Shown piece by piece: positions 50,701 through 53,700 of a stretch of 64,000 nt of DNA (within the stretch, counting starts at the first letter, position 1; each line of letters begins with the position of its first letter). This DNA comes from Tridacna crocea (taxonomy: Eukaryota > Mollusca > Bivalvia > Cardiida > Cardiidae): NCBI GenBank assembly GCA_943736015.1, contig OX031062.1, positions 28,245,462-28,309,461 of the forward strand. Direction: 5' to 3'. The position numbers and the translations under genes were made by a program. The notes beneath the pieces are model-generated. The model made no database searches. It was not told the DNA's origin and saw only the letters and a program-made list of their open reading frames with translations.

Positions 50701-53700
50701 GAGAAAATGCTGTTTACCAGCTTTTCCCCTGCTGCTTTCTACACTGGTGGAAACAGATTTCAATTCTTAAGTTATGTTTATTTTGTAGTCTGCAAGTGCT
50801 TTCAATTTGGACCAGTCTAAAATTTTGTCATTTGGTAAAGGTTTAAAATAGGTGTTTTTTTTCCAAATATCATTCAAACATAGGATTGTTATGTAAATGG
50901 TTCATAAGTTAATGAACAAATGCATGTTATATGCCTCTGTAGATGATAGCATCAGCAACATGGAGCGGAATGGGAAATTGCTGGTAGCCAGCAAAGAATG
51001 GAAACTTAAGCATTTTCTCAATTTCAGAAAATGTTTGAGGGAAATGGGCAACTTTTGGTAACAGGCAAAAATTGGTAACTAAGGCGTAATCTCAATTTCA
51101 GAAAATGTTCTTTTTTAAATATCAAAGACAAATCACATTATTTGAACCATGTCAAGTATCAGATTACCGGTACTCCATAGTCAACTTTCTGTAACACAAA
51201 TAGTTTATATCCAAACACAAATTCTCTTGTTTCTGTTATTTCATCCAGTATAAATCCCTGTTTGAATGACCTTATGAAACATATATCAATGAATACAAAC
51301 TATTAAACCTGAAATCAACAATAATAACAAGGACACTGCCCATAATCCTTGTCCTTACAGACTTTCCTAGATATAGATTATGAAGTTTGGGACCTAAACC
51401 TTAAAAAAATACTGTTTTAACAAACCCTGATGAAGACCTTTTTTGGAAATATTGCAGGTGACCAGCATTTTCTCCCTCCTTTTGCAATGGTGTTTTCTTT
51501 TCAGTAAACACTTATGTTCACTTATAGCACTTAAAATCTTGTTCCCTGCAGATGTTTTTGATTTGGACAACTTTAAAATGTCATAATTTGGGAAAGGGGT
51601 CAACTTTGGTTAACCCTTTACTACAAAATCCTGATTTTTAACAACCCTGAGAAAGAACCATTTGAAAACATTGTGGGAAAAGGAGAAAATGCTGGTAACC
51701 AGCATTTTCCCCTTTTCTCATAATGTTTTCTAACCTTCCCAAAACAAATTTCAATATTTCAGTCACTTTTATTTTGTCCTCTGCCAATACTTTCAACTTC
51801 TACTAGTCTAAAATCTTGTCGTTTGGTAGAGAATTAATACCTCATGCCTATGACTTTTATTCACTTTGCAACGGACTACTTCCTTACAATCTTTTTTGTA
51901 ACAAGTATATTTCTTCTATGCAATATTTCACTGTAATCATCTTTAAAAAGTTTTAATTTTCATTTTTTTTCCCGCCAACTTTCAGGAAAGTTTTCAAAGT
52001 TGTCGGTGGCAAATCAATTCTGGGAAGTAAACAGCAAAAAACTGTCATTCAAACTCCTTTATATTATCCCTTTACCACCCAATCTCCAGTTTTAACTCTC
52101 CAAAGAAAGATGGTTTATGAAAAATATGGGAACTAGAGATGATGCTGGTAATCAGCATTGTCTCCTTTCCCAACAATTTTTCCTGCCTATTCAAGGAAAT
52201 ATATCAACATATGAAAAACATTCAAATTGTTGTCTGTTAAGTCCTTCATTATCTAAAATTATGCAAAGTGCTTCTTTTCCATCAATATTTCTAGCATTTC
52301 TCAATTACAAAGCAGTTAAACTTGGTGGTATAGGAGGAAAACTGGTAAACTTTGTTAACCATATAATGGGGTTTGTAATTGAATTCAGGTTTTATTGACA
52401 TTAAACCATTAGAGAACTGGCGACTGAATGGTATACTATTAATCCATACTTATTTTATTGACATTTTTTCCACTACACAGAATTTCTTTCTTATAAACAT
52501 ATCGGGTAGTCAAGCATAATTGCTTTCATTTTCCATATTAATCAACATCCACTGCGTGCAATGAACTTCCACCTCAACTGTATGCAACACCTTCATCTAA
52601 CTTTTAACAATGTTGGTTCACTCTGTTAACCCATTACCACACAATCCTACTTTTGATTACTCTGAGAAAGAAGCCTTTAGAAAACATTGTGGGAAAAGTA
52701 GAAAATGCTGGTAACCAGTATTTTCTCCTTTTCCCAAAATGTTTTCTACCCTTCACAAAACAAATTCCAGATTTTCAGTCACTCTTATTTCGTTATCTGC
52801 AAATGCTTTTGATTTGGGCAAACCTAAAATTTTGTCATTTGGTGAAGAGTTAAAGGTATGCAATTGGACATATTTTGCAGGTAATATGCCGCTGTCTGTG
52901 CATGTCATATTCTTTGACAATTCAACCTGTCTGCTTTGGCCCATCATTCCCCCCAGTGTTGGGGGGATTGTAGTAATACTTGCTATAAAGTACCAGTGGA
53001 GCAAAGGGCATTTTTATCAATATGTTTGAACAGAAATTGACCCGTTTTAGCTCCAGATTTCTAAACTGCTGAATCATACCTGAGGTAGCGTTTTATTGAG
53101 TAAAGGTTTATTTTAGTTTGAAATCCAAAGTAACGGTTGTTGTGCAGAAAAGAACTTAGTTCTGTACCCAGAATGCCCATATTAGATAGATGTGTATTTG
53201 TTGAATGCCATGTAGCAGGAGAACAGGAAAAAAAAAAAGCTTGGAAAAGAAACTTTCAGTCTCATGTTTTTTGTTGGGCTTATTTAACCCAGACAATCTC
53301 ATGTTTAAACGACCCTTGAAATTTAAGGTTTTTGAAAACATTGTGGGAAAGTTGGAAACTGCTAGTATACGGCAATTTTTTCAATGTATTCTAGCCTTTG
53401 AAAGACATATTCAATGTTTTGAGTAGAATTTAATTTGTCATCTTCAAAAGCTTTCAATACAGACTATGCCTCAATTTTGTCCCCTGGCAAAGAATAAGCA
53501 CTGGATTATTTGGTATCAAAGGGAGGTGATAAAGTCAATAAAATATTCTGTTCTGATATTTCTGATAACAGTAGCATTATTTTACAACTTATGCCATAGT
53601 CATTTACATGTATATGTAAAATGCAATATAAGGAGGAGAGAAATCCACTTGTCAGGTCTCGGCTGATTTCGTACCTACATCTAACCTCAGTCTGAAATAC

